Positions 24,511 through 37,365 are shown, counted from the first letter of the stretch. The stretch: 64,000 nucleotides of DNA from Hybos culiciformis (GCA_964007475.1 OZ023273.1:67350445-67414444), one strand, 5' to 3'. Notes: generated by a model not told the origin, from the letters alone. Made by a program: numbers and translations.

Positions 24511-26421
24511 AACTTAGATAAAAGTAACTAAGTTTGTAATCGTTAATAGACAACTATCCAACCATATGAAATTTCCTTTGATTATATTCAATTCAAGTAA
24601 TAATTTTTCGGAAATTAATTCCAATTATTCGTCAGCTGATAACTGGTGTATTTTTCAGAATTAAATAATAACTCCTCATCTTTTTAAAGAGATTCGTATT
24701 GGTAGTATGCATGTAGGAGTACTTATATTTTTATGTTTTGAAATTTGGAATAAGGGCTTTTAAAATGAAAACCAAAAATATTTTCACTTTTTTTTTTACT
24801 TATAAACAGAACCATGAACTTTTTCGAAATTTTTTAAATAAAAAAGATATAAAAAAAAACTTTCATTATACTTGTTAATAAAATAATTTCTTCTCCTTTT
24901 TATATAAATTAAATTTAAGAAGTTAAAAAAAAAAAAAAAGATTTAACACATATTTTTATTCTGTACCTAGCAATTTTCCCATCCGATGAAAACTTTAATT
25001 AAATGAAAAAAAAAAAAAACTAGAGTAAAATTAGTATTTAGGTATATTTCTTTCTCTATAATAGTTATAATTCTAATTATATGCTAAAATAAAAATGTAT
25101 ATAAATTTAAAATATTGTTTTTGTATGGCATAAAATGTACATAATATGTCTAAATGTATAGTGGTGCCAGATATTCACAATTGTTACAGGAAATCACATA
25201 GTTCTGCGAACTATTTCTGAAATGTTGTGTATTCGTATACTTGAAAGATTTTCTGAAAACACATTTTTTTTATAAGTTATGTCTGATAGCTCGTAATAAA
25301 ATTAATTTTGGCCACCAGCTTTGAACATAAATGACTTGACTTGATTAGAGCTTAAAGATGATTTAGCCCACAGAATAATATTACACATATTCGATAAACA
25401 AAATTCTATACTAACGGAGAAAACAAGTCGTTTAATTAATTTTGCGAGGAAATCGATAGAAGAATTGGACTTCGATATAAAAAATCATTGTCGCTAGAGA
25501 CTTCAGCTGGTAAATAGAGTTCAGCAATACTTTCATCAAATTAAAAATGTTTTAGACAGATTCGAATACCGGACACTTATTAATTCTTTAATCCATCAAA
25601 TGTTTATTATGCTTTTAAACATATTTCATTTCGCTTATATACTGACTTCACAACCAGTTTTCTTAAAGGATTTAAATTTTAAAATATATATTTTCTTTTT
25701 TTTTGTATTGCCCATTTTCACTTCAACTTTAACGAAAACAGAAATATTAAACCATATTAAAGAAAATAATTTTGTTCTGACTTTCATTATATTCTTCTGT
25801 TGATAATAATTCTCAGATAAAAAGAAAGCTCGCATATAATTACTTTTTCTCTTTTATGCTTTTAATTTTTTTTTATTTTTTTTTCTTTTTGTAATAAAGT
25901 TCTCTGATACAAAATCATTAAATAAGATTAAGAATGTAATCCTCAACCATATATTCACAAAGAAATAATAAACTGTGCTATTAAGTGCAAAAAAAAAAAT
26001 ATAGAAAAAGGTTTTAATCATATTTTTTTTTCTGTCTTTTTCGTTCTTTTTATGTCATAAAATTAAAATAGTAAAATAATTATTTAGGTAATTAACAAAA
26101 AAATAAAAAAAAAAGCAACTTAGATACAACTACTGAGAAATGATGAGAAAATAAATTATAGCACACAATGTTAACAACAATTAATTGCATTCTTCAAAAC
26201 TGGACTGCAGAACTGTTAATGCGATAATAAATGAAAGCTTAAATTTCGAGTTTTCAATATATTTCAAAAATCGATTTTCTTAGCGAAAATATTTTTGCTA
26301 GTTGTGATAAACAAATGAAAAATCATTACTTCTATCGATTATTTCAACTATACACCATGGAAGAAGTCCTAAAATCGATGCGAGTCCTTGTTCTTAGATC
26401 TCCAAATATTTCAAATTCTTA
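24511..26421. other. AT-rich noncoding stretch
   Basis: No gene can be supported. Homopolymer runs occur at about 24917-24935, 25008-25018 and 25867-25890. The frames at 25600-25835 are low-complexity in both directions. Confidence 0.5.
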
Positions 26422-26877
26422 GTAGATTCCTGGGGTGGAATCATATAACAATTGTCACCGGTCGACAATCGACAATTGTCACAAAATTTAACAATTGTTG
26501 ACTTTTTGCTTCATGTAATTTTAATAGGTGGAAATCACATTTCTCATAATATTATTCAGAAATTAACGAAAAAAAAATTTTTTAATTGTCGACTTCGATC
26601 ACAAACACGACCAATTCGACTTTTTTGCTTCATGAAAAAATATCGTGAATTTTTAAATATCGTTTTAGCAAAAAATATAGTGTAGAGAATTTTTTTTAAA
26701 TATTAAACCACATTTTTTCTCTCTCAATAATTTCTTAATTTAGTAAACAAACTCAAAATTTTATACTGTATTTATGATTTTAAAACATACACTAACAAAA
26801 GGTTTTTAGTTGTATTCTTTATAATGGCAACGTGAAAATTGATATAGAAAATTTTTTATTTCGTATGTGGTGTGGTG

Positions 26878-28114
26878 TAGGGCTTCTCAAACGGGATCCC
26901 GTTTTCCCGGGATCCCGGTTGTACAATTGAATCCCGTAATCCCGGGATTTCAACCAAAAATCCCGGGATTTCCACTTAATTAAAAAATATATTAGTGATT
27001 GCACTAAATTTTAGGCTTAGGTTAATATCTAAGCTAGACAGAATTAATTAAGTGATTGCTGAATGCGGCGTATACTGTTAGTATAGCGCTAAGTACAATA
27101 TATAGATTATTTTCTATACAATTACGGGCGACCTTCACTATTAGTGCTATGCTAACTTTTGATGTTTATATATCACATACTCGAAATTTCATTCACTGTT
27201 TCAGTATAAAGCTAAAATTAAAATATACAATTTTGGTATAGAAAAAACACAACCCATAAAAACAAAGTTTTTGATATAAATACTTTAAATGCGAGGTAAT
27301 TGATATGAAGTTCATATAAAGGTGTGTGTGTGTGTGTTGATGAGTATGTGATGCCAAAGTATATTGTTATCGACGACAAAGTTATGTGCAAAATTTTACC
27401 TCGATTGGATACCGGAAATTGGATCTATTTTGACTTACTAAGTTTGGAGGCCAGGATGTGAAGTTTATATAAAGGTGTGCGTGTAATGCTAAATGAAATT
27501 TAAGCTCGATTGGATACCGGGAAGTGGGTCAATTTTGACTTTCTAAGTTTGTGGAAACGAAGTGAAGTCGGTATAAAGAATTTAAAAAATAAATAAGTGT
27601 AGTTTAATATATCGCGATTTCCATAAAAAAAGTACTTTTTTTGTACACCGTACGTAATCCATATTTTGATAAGAAAACTTTTTTATTTTTTACCAGATTT
27701 CAAAAATGTTAGTGTTTCTGCAAAGTAGAGGAAAATTAAGCCCAACCATAGTTTAAGTTTGTTCCGAATCCAGTAAAAATAAAAAAGTTTTCCTAACAAA
27801 ATATAAATTACGTACGGGTTACAAACGGCTTACTTTTTTTGTGGAAATCGCGATATATAGAATTAAAATTTATTTAAAATAATCGAAGTTTGAGGATTAG
27901 AAAGCAAATTTCAAGTTGTTAACTAATTTTTTATAATGCAGTATTTTCCTTTTTTATTATGTAAAATATCAACTTAGGTAACCCCATGGCATTATTTTAT
28001 GAGATAATTTTTTGTTTAATTTGGGCTTATAAAAAAATTCCGGGATCCCGGGAATATGAAAAATTTTGTCCCGGGATCCCGGGATTAGAAAATTGCGGGA
28101 AATGAGAAGCCCTA
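26878..28114. mobile_element. 1.24-kb non-autonomous hAT-type element
   Basis: The termini TAGGGCTTCTCAAACGGG and, in reverse complement, TAGGGCTTCTCATTTCCCG are inverted. The exact 8-bp target duplication GTGTGGTG flanks it at 26870-26877 and 28115-28122. Next to each terminus are clusters of the palindrome CCCGGGATCCCGGG (about 26894-26965 and 28042-28083). Two partial direct copies of a block with CTCGATTGGATACCGG (about 27403 and 27503) lie inside. No transposase frame is present. Confidence 0.88.
27607..27858. repeat. 252-bp foldback nested in the hAT element
   Basis: The ends ATATATCGCGATTTCCATAA and, in reverse complement, ATATATCGCGATTTCCACAA begin inverted arms of about 90-110 bp each. 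The arms also share CGTACGTAAT and GAAAACTTTTTTATTTTT. The two arms differ at scattered positions. A near-complete palindrome of this kind is typical of foldback MITEs. Its position makes it younger than, or part of, the enclosing element. Confidence 0.8.
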
Positions 28115-29792
28115 GTGTGGTGTTCACTTCAATTTCGCATAAATTGTGAATTTAAGGTTTTTTGAAATTTTTTAAAATTACGCATACTTATTTTACACTT
28201 TTTCATAATTGTGTTTTATTTATAATTCGTAAATCATAAAAATGTTTAGAACTCATCTATTTAACTTATGCTTTTATGTTGATTAAAAGTACCTACTTCT
28301 TTTTAAGATAAATTTTAAACAAATATTTCAATCAATTCATTAATTTTGGAAAAACAAAACCATTATTTTACTTCATTAAAATGTATTTATTTAATTAAAA
28401 AATGATTATTTTCTTAACCGATTTTATTTTATTCAGAACTAAGTACTTCTGCTTGGGTCAAATTTTGTGTTAATATTTAACATACTTCGTTTGTTCCGAT
28501 TCATATTTCTTCCTTGACAATATTATCTAAGAGATAAATAACATAACAATAGAATGACTTATCAAACGTGCTTCTTTAGTTTTGCATCTTTTAGCTGAGT
28601 CAAAGCAAATAATCTTCCTTGAATTATGTACATATTTACATTGGTATCTAATTCAAATTTTATAATTTTAATTTCTGATCATTATCTAGGAAATAATAAA
28701 TTTTTATAAAAATTTAGGTTTTAGGAGCCATAACTAATTTAAATGATTTTTAGTGTTTAAAAAATTAAATTTTAATTAGAGAATAAATTATAACTATAAA
28801 ACAATTGTTTAAGAATAAACAATTTATTTTAATTATTTTTATAAATAAGCCAAGTATTTTCTTTCAATAATGGTCAATCAGATAAAAATATTAAACTATC
28901 AAATGGCCCAAAAATAAAAAAATTCTATAATAAATAACATTCAATAAGGCATCTTGAAAACTGCCATTCAAGGATTAAATATTAGCCCTTCTCACCTCCT
29001 ACAATTCATAAAATCGTAAATCAAAATTTTAACATGATACATTGTAGTTTTTGTTAATTTATAATTTAGAAATTAATGGCCAAATATCTAGACTTTCTTA
29101 TTATTGAAGTTTTTAATTCACTTCAAAAATAAAACGTTTTATTTTTTTAAGATGCTTATAGATGTTTATTCTTTATTCAACAACAGTTTGAACCTTCGAC
29201 GAAATGGAAATAATTAAAAAAAAAACAAAAAAAAAAAAACGTAATCCTTATCAATGGTTACGAAATAAAATCATTTGTTGAATAAAAGTAAATTGACATT
29301 TTATAAAAAAAAAATTTTGATTTATTAATTTATTGTTTTAAAATTGACGACCAAAAAATAGCTGTCGTTTTTATTTGATAGACAATTGTCTATAATTTCA
29401 GTTATGTGAAGCCAAACTTTTTTTCGACAATTCTCTATTAAATTCAAAAAAAGTAGGTACATAATTTTTTTTTCTCCGCGCTCAATTTTTTTAAATATTT
29501 TATAAATCAAAGTTCACTCTATAAATCAGTTGAAATTTTAGGTTTTTATTAAGTTTTATAACCCACACATTTACAATTTGGACTCTTCTTTTCTTGAAGT
29601 AAGCTTTACTTTGTATATATTTTCTCTTAAAGAGAGGAAATAAACTCTTTTTTTGCCAGAAAGAAATATAATATACAACAGATGATGATGATTAAATACG
29701 CGAAGCAATAATTTTCATTGTCCATACAAATTGATCGTGTTTGAAATTGTCGATTGTCACAAAAACGACAAAGTTACATGATTCCACCCCTG

Positions 29793-32460
29793 TTTACGAA
29801 ATGGGTTAATAGAGTTGTCAAAACGATAATAGTTAATTTTTTATTTTTAATAGTTAATTATTTCAATGAAATTAAAAATATAAAAATATTATAACTTTAT
29901 TATGCTACATCCACTTGATAACTAAATATATAACGAATAATGAATACAGTATGTATTACAAATTGAGAAACTTGTTTTCAACTCCTAACAACTATTGCAA
30001 TCAAAAAAAAAAATACTTGAATATGTGTAAGTACTTAATGTGACAAAATTATGACAAATTTATTTTTAAAGTTAAGAATTTTTTCGATATATTAAATTTG
30101 TGTACATCTCAAGAAAAACAGTTCTCGTTAATAATATAGAATAATCAGTATTTGATAATATTTTGAGAACTAATAAATTACCCTTTCATAATTATTTTAA
30201 AAAAATTAAAGTTCCAATCTGACACTGAAAAATCTGTGAAATTTTACATAATGTAGAAGAGTGTTGTGATTCGACGAAATATTGTGCAAGTAATATTCAG
30301 TACAGAAAAATTTCTGTTTAATTTGGTGAAAATTAAAATGAATGAAGAGAAAATAAAATCGTTTTTTTTTTTTCAACCAAAATTTTAAATTTAATACATA
30401 TTAGATAGTTTTTTCTATTCTACACATATATTACTTATATATGTAATAATACAGTACACTATATTTGCAAATTGTAAAATTTTTGTTCATAAAAATATAA
30501 CATTCATATAAAGCATAATGTAATCGAAAGATGTTAAACGACTACCCCTCATCAACAACTGGGTATTTATAAGCCAGAAAAATACAACGAAATAACTTCA
30601 TTTTTATTTTTTAATTTTATTTTTTAACTAAACTTCCTTTATCATCAAGAATGCATGAAATTATGTGTTGCATAATCACCTTCTAAAGAAGAGAAAAAAA
30701 ATTAATATGGACAAATTAATAAAAAAATTAACATAATTTCGGTATTATTTATAATATAATTTAGGAGTACTGAAATTAAAAATTTATTAAAAAGGGTTAA
30801 AATTTCAAATTTTATTTTAATAGATTCTAAAATTCAATCTCAACATTGTGAATTACAAAATAAAACTCTTGAAACCATCTAACAATCATATGCAGGAAAT
30901 TATTTACCTTAAAATTAGAAAAAAAAAAAAAACCTAATTTAAAACGTTTCAATTAATCAAAAAAAAAAGTCTTGAATTTTCTTAAACATTCGTTTCTTTT
31001 TTTCTTTTTTTTTCATAGGACGAAGACAAATTACATTGTACTAAAGAAACAAAAAAAAACTGAATTAACTTTTTACTTTTATATAAAGTGCAGTTGCTGT
31101 ACTACAACAGATTTAACCCTTCAGGATAAATCATAAGGTTAAAATTTGTTTGAAAGTTAGTTGGAAATACAGTTTTGTTCAAACGTTGTAAAAAAAGAAA
31201 GGCAAAAACTAATCAGAAACTTTTGTGAAGAAAACAAATTTAACAAAAATTTGATTTAAAAGAAAATGATTAGGGTTGCAAAATAATTTTTTTTTTTTTT
31301 TTAAGTTTCATAACTTTCGTTAACATGAAAGAAGCCGTCATAAAATTAGTTAATTAATATCATCAGATTAATATATAATTTATGGTTATGGTGGAAATTT
31401 CTGAAAATTGAACCAATAATAATTTTTATAATAATTTTTTTAATAATTCAAATTTTTATTTACATACATACTGATTATGATTAGAAACATAATTTAATAT
31501 TTAAAAATTATTTTTAATAAATTCTAATACTCCTTTTTTTAAATTATAAATATAACTATGTATCTATTTACAATCTATCTATTTAAAAGTTGTAAAGTAT
31601 CTCATATTATTTTTATACATATATTTATTATTACATTTATTAGTTATTTTTGACTTGTGGTATTTCATCTTATTAGCAGATGAATAACTAATTATTCATG
31701 GATAAGAATGTGATTAAATCAATTTTGAAATTTTCATATTTCAATCAAAAGACTATAATATTTACGTGATTATTTTGTTAATAAATATGCTCCTTTATTA
31801 AAGATAATGCACATGAACCTGTATATATAAATAGAAAAATAAATTTGACATATTTTTTTTTTGTAATTTGTAAGCCATTATGAAAAAAATGTGTTCTTGC
31901 TCTGACAACAGCTTAAATATTAATTTTAACAAACATGTTTATATTATTATAATTTCTATGTTTAATAATAAAATTTCTGGTTAATATTTGGCGTTTTTTG
32001 TTTATATTAATTTAGGGAATTGATATCAAGCGTTTTAAAAAGATTATTGACTTCTATATAGACTTTTTTGAGTGCACTCCTTGAAATAAAAATACAATTT
32101 ATCGAAATATTAAAATAAAAAGCGTATTTAAAAAAATTTTAAAGCTGACAATCTGATAAACTATTACAATTTTGTTTATGAATGATCGAACGTACAGAAC
32201 TTGATTTACAGTCTCGTGAAAATAAATATATGTATTTTTAATTAAAACTTTGATCTTTTTTATTTTTAATTTAAATTTACATATAGATAGCAATAATTAT
32301 TGTATCCTTGGCAAAAAAAAATATTTTCATAAGAGATAAAATTAAAATTCATCATTAAGTCCACTTAAATTTAAATCCTTCAGTATAACCACATATACGT
32401 AGATAAATTTTATGTAAAATTTTATATAAAATAAATTGAATAGGAAGAAAAATACATCGC
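29793..32460. other. AT-rich noncoding stretch
   Basis: About 2.7 kb with no supportable gene, RNA or element end. Long A/T runs occur at about 30921-30934 and 31287-31303. Confidence 0.5.
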
Positions 32461-32464
32461 AATT

Positions 32465-32508
32465 ATTATTATTATTACTATTATTATTATTATTATTATT
32501 ATTTTTAC

Positions 32509-32566
<58 letters not shown>

Positions 32567-32567
32567 T
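32465..32567. repeat. (TTA)n microsatellite, ~100 bp
   Basis: A long TTA/ATT trinucleotide tract with two interruptions (a C near 32477 and TTTTACTG near 32503). This is the longest simple repeat in the window. Confidence 0.92.
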
Positions 32568-33064
32568 CTACTGAAACTTAAAATAAAACCTTTTTTTTAA
32601 TGAAATTGAATAATACTATACCTCTTCTTGTCAGAATTAAAAGCTTTGAAACTTTCGGAAAAAAATAATCACATTTTAGTTGAATGATAAAAAATAATTC
32701 CTTTGATGTAATTTATTTTTGTAATTTCTTTTTTTTTTTAATTACAGAAATTTGTTACATTTTATTTACAATTATACCTCATGTACAAGAAATATATATT
32801 ATGTATATAATAAAAAAAATAAAGTATGTAAATAAATGTAATTTAAAACTTACAGACATATTGTAATTAAAATATGAAAAAGTGTTTATATTAAAAAGAA
32901 ATGTATACCTACATTCATTTTTATAACTACATATACATAACATTAGTTTTTGTAAAATCCAAGTAAAAAAATGAATACATTTGTATTAGCTACACTTAAA
33001 GCTTACCAATTTTATTTAAAATAATAATGATTTTTCTTAATATGTACCTTGTATACTTTATTCT

Positions 33065-33756
33065 CAGGGACGGCTCGTGACAACAGTAAGTGCCCAGGCA
33101 CTTATTGGTTTAGGAGCCTATTCGACAGACAAACAAACAAACATTGAGTTTTAATATATAGATTTGATTAAAATGACCACAAATTAGAATTTAAATTTGG
33201 TCAAAAACCAAGAGAATGCAAATCAAAATATAATTTTTTAGGAAATAACAATTTCCTCTCCTTTTTAAAAGAATAGCAAATAAATATCAATATTACCTTA
33301 CTAAGCAATTTTTTTGTTGCTTTTAATACAACATATGCAACAGAACAAAATGTAATACAACTTTTTTTATTTTCTCTCTTTTTTAAAACACCAACAAATA
33401 AATTTCAATATTACCTACTAAGCAATTTTTTTGTTGCTTTTAAATCAACAATATGCAAAGCACAAAAATCAATTGCCTTTTTTACATCACATCAAATTTT
33501 CTTCTTTGTTTTGTTTCTTATAAGAAAAATTCTCTCTTTTAAAACAATAACAAAAAAATTTCAATATCGCCTATAAGAAAGCAATTATTTTGTTGCCTTT
33601 AATGCTACACAAAAAGGATTATGAGAAAGCATTTCTTATGTTGTTAAATTTGCATATGGCAAAAATATATAATAGTTAGAATAAAATATAAGCAATGAGG
33701 AGGAATAGAAGCACCCAGGCAAAGCCTGGGTTGCTTAGTACCACCAGCCGTCCCTG
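33065..33756. mobile_element. 692-bp non-autonomous hAT-type element with internal tandem repeats
   Basis: The left end CAGGGACGGCTCGTGAC and the right end, in reverse complement, CAGGGACGGCTGGTGGT are inverted. The exact 8-bp duplication TTTATTCT flanks it at 33057-33064 and 33757-33764. Next to the left terminus is GTGCCCAGGCAC, and next to the right CCCAGGCAAAGCCTGGG, both short palindromes. The core holds three diverged tandem copies of a unit of about 110-130 bp (near 33249, 33370 and 33527) recognised by CAATATTACCT...AAGCAATTTTTTTGTTGC. No transposase. Confidence 0.92.
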
Positions 33757-34180
33757 TTTATTCTATGCTGCTATAGTGCATGGGTTTATTTTTTTTTTTC
33801 TATGTTATATGTTTAGTTTACACAAAAATGTGTAATTAAAATTTAAATATTCTTTTGTTATGCATACTCCATATATATTATATTTTATTTTATGATGTTA
33901 AATCTTAACACATAATTATTTTTAAAAATTTCAGACTCCTCAGAGTGCTCACAGCTGTGATAATAATTGAGTAATATACGAATTCTTTATACTTTAATTT
34001 TTCTTTTTAAATCAATAATTCTTAAAAATTATCAAATATAATGGTAACCCTGTTGTTTTGCTCACAGTAATTTATTAAATTAAAGAAATTTTATTTTTCC
34101 AAAATAAAATAATCAAAAAAATCAAATGACTTTAACTTCGATATTTACCCAAAGGTACACAGATAGATAGAATTTCATTA

Positions 34181-34380
34181 TAGTAGATTATTGTATATGT
34201 AAACTAAATTTGTTATTAATTAAGAGTTCTGTATACACAAAAATACATTGACACGAGTCAATACTTATATCACGAGACCGAAGGTCGAGTAATATAAATT
34301 GACAAGTGTCAATGTATTTTTGTGTAAATACAGAACGAGTTGTATAACAAATTTTGTTTACATATCCAATATACTGTTTT
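34181..34380. repeat. Foldback repeat family FB-A, copy 1 (complete palindrome)
   Basis: About 200 bp fold back on a centre near 34274-34285 (ACCGAAGGTCG). The arms share TATGTAAAC, AATTTGTTAT, TTCTGTAT, ACACAAAAATACATTGACAC and GTCAAT. Two partial copies exist elsewhere (38868-38959 and 60224-60350). No coding capacity. Confidence 0.8.
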
Positions 34381-34591
34381 AATGCGTAGGGGAGAGGTAG
34401 TTGCAAAGAGAGAATATTTTTTCTTCTAATTTTTTCTCTTTTTTGAAGTTTATACTTCTTTAGCGGCGTTGGAAGAAATTTGGTAGAGGGTAAAAATCCA
34501 TTTTCATATAGAATTTTTCTGAGAATCGTCATTATTTTTCTGAGAATCGTCCGTCATCATTTTTCAAATATTAAAAAAAAAAACAAACCAT

Positions 34592-34662
34592 AATTGGGTT
34601 CGAACCTGGCACCTTCAGACTTATTAGTCTGGTGTTCTATCCACTAAGCCATACGGCCATAT
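34592..34662 (-). repeat. tRNA-like sequence (SINE head or tRNA pseudogene)
   Basis: The minus strand has the A-box-like TGGCTTAGTGGATAGAA and the B-box GGTTCGAACCC at tRNA spacing, with an anticodon-stem-like CAGAC/GTCTG around a six-base loop. The loop length and poor acceptor pairing argue against a working tRNA. It shares GAAGGTGCCA(A/G)GTTCGA with the element at 34915-34988, so both belong to one family. Confidence 0.6.
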
Positions 34663-34721
34663 AATTTTTGCTTTCTAAAATCATATAAAGAGTTTATTCT
34701 TCTAAATAATATAAAAATTCA

Positions 34722-34815
34722 AGTTCTTTAAGGTTCATGAATACGGTTAGTTCTTTAAGGTTCATGAATACGGTTAGTGGAATGAAATAAACGGGTTCAT
34801 GAATACGATTAGTGT
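34722..34815. repeat. ~27-bp tandem repeat, 2.5 to 3 copies
   Basis: GTTCTTTAAGGTTCATGAAT followed by ACGGTTA occurs twice head to tail. A third, partial unit (GGTTCATGAATACGATTAGT) lies slightly downstream. Confidence 0.75.
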
Positions 34816-34914
34816 AAGGAAACAAGAAAGAAATTTTTAAAATAAATTCCGGGGATTTTAAATATTAAAGAAGACAAGTGCTCTTTTATGTTATTTTAGA
34901 AAGCTCTAATCATA

Positions 34915-34988
34915 AGGGCAATATGGCTGAGTGGATAGAATATCGGATTACAATTCTGAAGGTGCCAAGTTCGATCCCCCGATACTGA
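34915..34988 (+). repeat. tRNA-like sequence (SINE head or tRNA pseudogene)
   Basis: The plus strand has the A-box-like TGGCTGAGTGGATAGAA and the B-box-like AGTTCGATCCCC. A 5-bp anticodon stem TCGGA/TCTGA encloses the seven-base loop TTACAAT. The T-arm does not pair well. It is related to the minus-strand copy at 34592-34662 and lies about 250 bp away in opposite orientation. Confidence 0.6.
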
Positions 34989-35190
34989 GAATTTTATGAA
35001 ATTTTTTTTTTTTTAATAATAATGTAGTTACGCCAAATACAAAATACCAAAGAGGGAGAGATAATAAATTGGTAAATTAATTTTGTGCACATTGATCTAA
35101 TTAATTTCCGTAAAGTGTCATAATTTTTAAAGTTAAAATTTTTCTCTTAATTTAAGTATCTGTACTTCGTTTTAGTAAAAAAAAAAAAAA

Positions 35191-35428
35191 AACACGAAGC
35201 AGTCATAGAACTGCCTACAGAAGTTTATACTTAAGATTTAAACTATGAAATAACAGTGGCTACAAATAATGGACTGCTTTTGGACTGATGGACTGATTTT
35301 TATTTTAATTTACATTTTGTACTGAGCAGCCCATCATTTGTAGCCACTGTTATTCATAGTTTTTTTCATAGTTTTTAAATCTTTAAGTATAAACTTCTGT
35401 AGGCAGTTCTATGACTGCTTCTTGTGTT
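35191..35428. repeat. 238-bp foldback MITE
   Basis: The left arm begins AACACGAAGCAGTCATAGAA and the right arm ends with its near-exact complement (TTCTATGACTGCTTCTTGTG). The arms run about 80-95 bp, including CTGCCTACAGAAGTTTATAC and AACAGTGGCTACAAAT, around a loop of about 50 bp. They differ only by a few small indels. A/T homopolymers abut both ends, so the target duplication cannot be read. Confidence 0.85.
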
Positions 35429-35509
35429 TTTTTTTTTATATTTAGCTGTATTGAAATATTGTGAGAGATATTATGTTTGTTTAGGTATTACGTAATATTC
35501 AATACGAAA

Positions 35510-35617
35510 CATCTAAATGATTTCATTATTTAAGCTGACGCATCTAAATTTTTTCATTATATACGCTGATGCATCTAAATTTTTTCATTATTTACGCAGA
35601 TGCATCTAAATGATTGC
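35510..35617. repeat. 31-bp tandem repeat, ~3.5 copies
   Basis: Units start with CATCTAAAT(T/G)(T/A)TTTTCATTAT and end with ACGC(T/A)GATG or a close variant, head to tail. The unit starts CATCTAAAT recur four times. Confidence 0.8.
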
Positions 35618-36565
35618 ATGTGTATTGTCGCATATAATACTCCATTTAGTGATCTAAATTCTATAGCACTAAATACAACATAACGATCCCCAACGCATTA
35701 AAAAAGTTTATCAAGTACAATAATTATGATGATGTTTATAAATTGTATATATTATATATTTGTATATTAAATTCTATAAAAAAATAATAATTATAGTGAT
35801 GTCCTTAAAATTTTATTTATTTTAATTTGTCTATTAAAAGACTGGTGTACTTACACAATAAACATCATAAGGATTTAATTTTGTATATTTCATTTTCTTC
35901 TGTAAAAAATTATTTTAAATAAAATAATATTCGTACATAAATATTTATCTCTTTGAAGTCATAATTTTCTATTTAAATAAATTTATTTAATAACGTGAAA
36001 AAAACTCAATGTCAATAGTTAATAATAATAATAATTATATTCCATTCTGCTGTTTGAATTAAAAAAAAAAAAAAATTAGTTTCCGAAAAAAAAAACAAAT
36101 AAGAATTTTATTTTTTGAAAAATCTTAATCATATTTTCTAAAAATATTTAAAATTCGACTTTAACAAAATATTTTAAAAATTATCTTTTACTGAACTAAA
36201 GGATACGGCAATTTCAGTAAACATATTATGATGACTGAATTTAAATATCTGAGAATACCTATGTATTTAGACGACTACAGGACCTTTAGTTTTTGACCCA
36301 TTTTCTTTCAAAAATGAAAAACCAGTCTATATGTTTTCCATTAAAAGTCCGTCCGTCCGTCTGTCCGCCACTAAAACCCTTATACCAAAAAATATGAGAT
36401 TCTATCAATCCGCAAGTTTTGGAGGCTCCCAAAAAGGGTCTATATAAATTTCATATAAAATTTTTATAAATTTAGAATTTTATAAAAGTTTGAATTGATT
36501 CTAATGATATTCAGTATGTGCAGTAGATAGATGTCGAATTGTTACATTTATGATTAAATGCTATA
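35618..36565. other. AT-rich noncoding stretch
   Basis: No gene is seen. A GTCCGTCCGTCTGTCC run lies near 36348-36365. Confidence 0.5.
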
Positions 36566-37365
36566 GGTATAATCAGGCCCAGATAGAGGGGGGGAGGGGG
36601 GGGATGAGGAGGGCCATATGGCATAGGCCCTCGATTTTTGGGGCCCCAAATTCGAAAAAAAAAACAGTAAATTTGTAGCTCTCTATTTGAAAATCTATTA
36701 AAATTTATTCACGTACTAGAAAAAAGTTCTAGTACAGCCCGGAAAGAAAAAAAACGTTTATCGCCCGTTTGCAGCAAAACAAATGTGTTTACTCTAAAAA
36801 AAAACAGTCATTGCAAAAATTTGAGTTTTTAAAACAAAAAAGAAATATTTACATGAAACAAGTCGGACTTGGCATCAAACACTTTTTATTTAGATCAAAT
36901 GCGTTTTCAAATATGTTTAACGCAAACGTTTGGAAAGTTTAGAGTAAATTTGAAAAAACTCATTGCAAACAACATTTATTTTAATTACAACTTAAGTTAA
37001 TTGGACCCAAAAGAAATATGTATATATGTTATTTTAAAGTTTTTAAAGCAAATAAAACTATTTTGAATTGAAATTGACTGAAATTTAAACGTTTATCTTA
37101 AACAAAAAGCGTTTAGAGCTATGTAAAATTGAAATGCTTCCTTTTGGAACAAACAATACAATTTTGGGACTAAGAAAAGATGGTGTACTGCATTTGTCAC
37201 AAGTTAAAAACTTTTATTGTAATTTATTTATTTTTACTTTATCAAAAGCTTTCTTTTACAGTAAAATAAATAATTTTTGGAGTGAAACTCAATAAAACTA
37301 AAATGTTTATCTCAAAAACAAAACGTTCGGAAAAAACAAAAACCAAAATTTTTTTGCTCTGTACA

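Larger units (their letters stand above)
26430..29792. mobile_element. Older 3.4-kb inverted-repeat element hosting nested insertions
   Basis: The left end CTGGGGTGGAATCATATAAC and the right end, in reverse complement, CAGGGGTGGAATCATGTAAC are inverted repeats with few differences. Next to each end are words of the type CGACAATCGACAATTGTCAC. No 8-bp duplication is recognisable (GTAGATTC against TTTACGAA), so the element is old or the ends are rearranged. It contains a younger hAT element at 26878-28114. Without that insert it is about 2.1 kb. No transposase is recognised in the remainder. Confidence 0.6.

Noticed and set aside
34592..34988. Functional tRNA genes
   Set aside because: A and B boxes are present, but T-arms and acceptor stems do not pair well, and one anticodon loop has six bases.
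35505..35620. CRISPR-like array from regularly spaced CATCTAAAT words
   Set aside because: It is a simple 31-bp tandem repeat without distinct spacers, in a eukaryotic setting.
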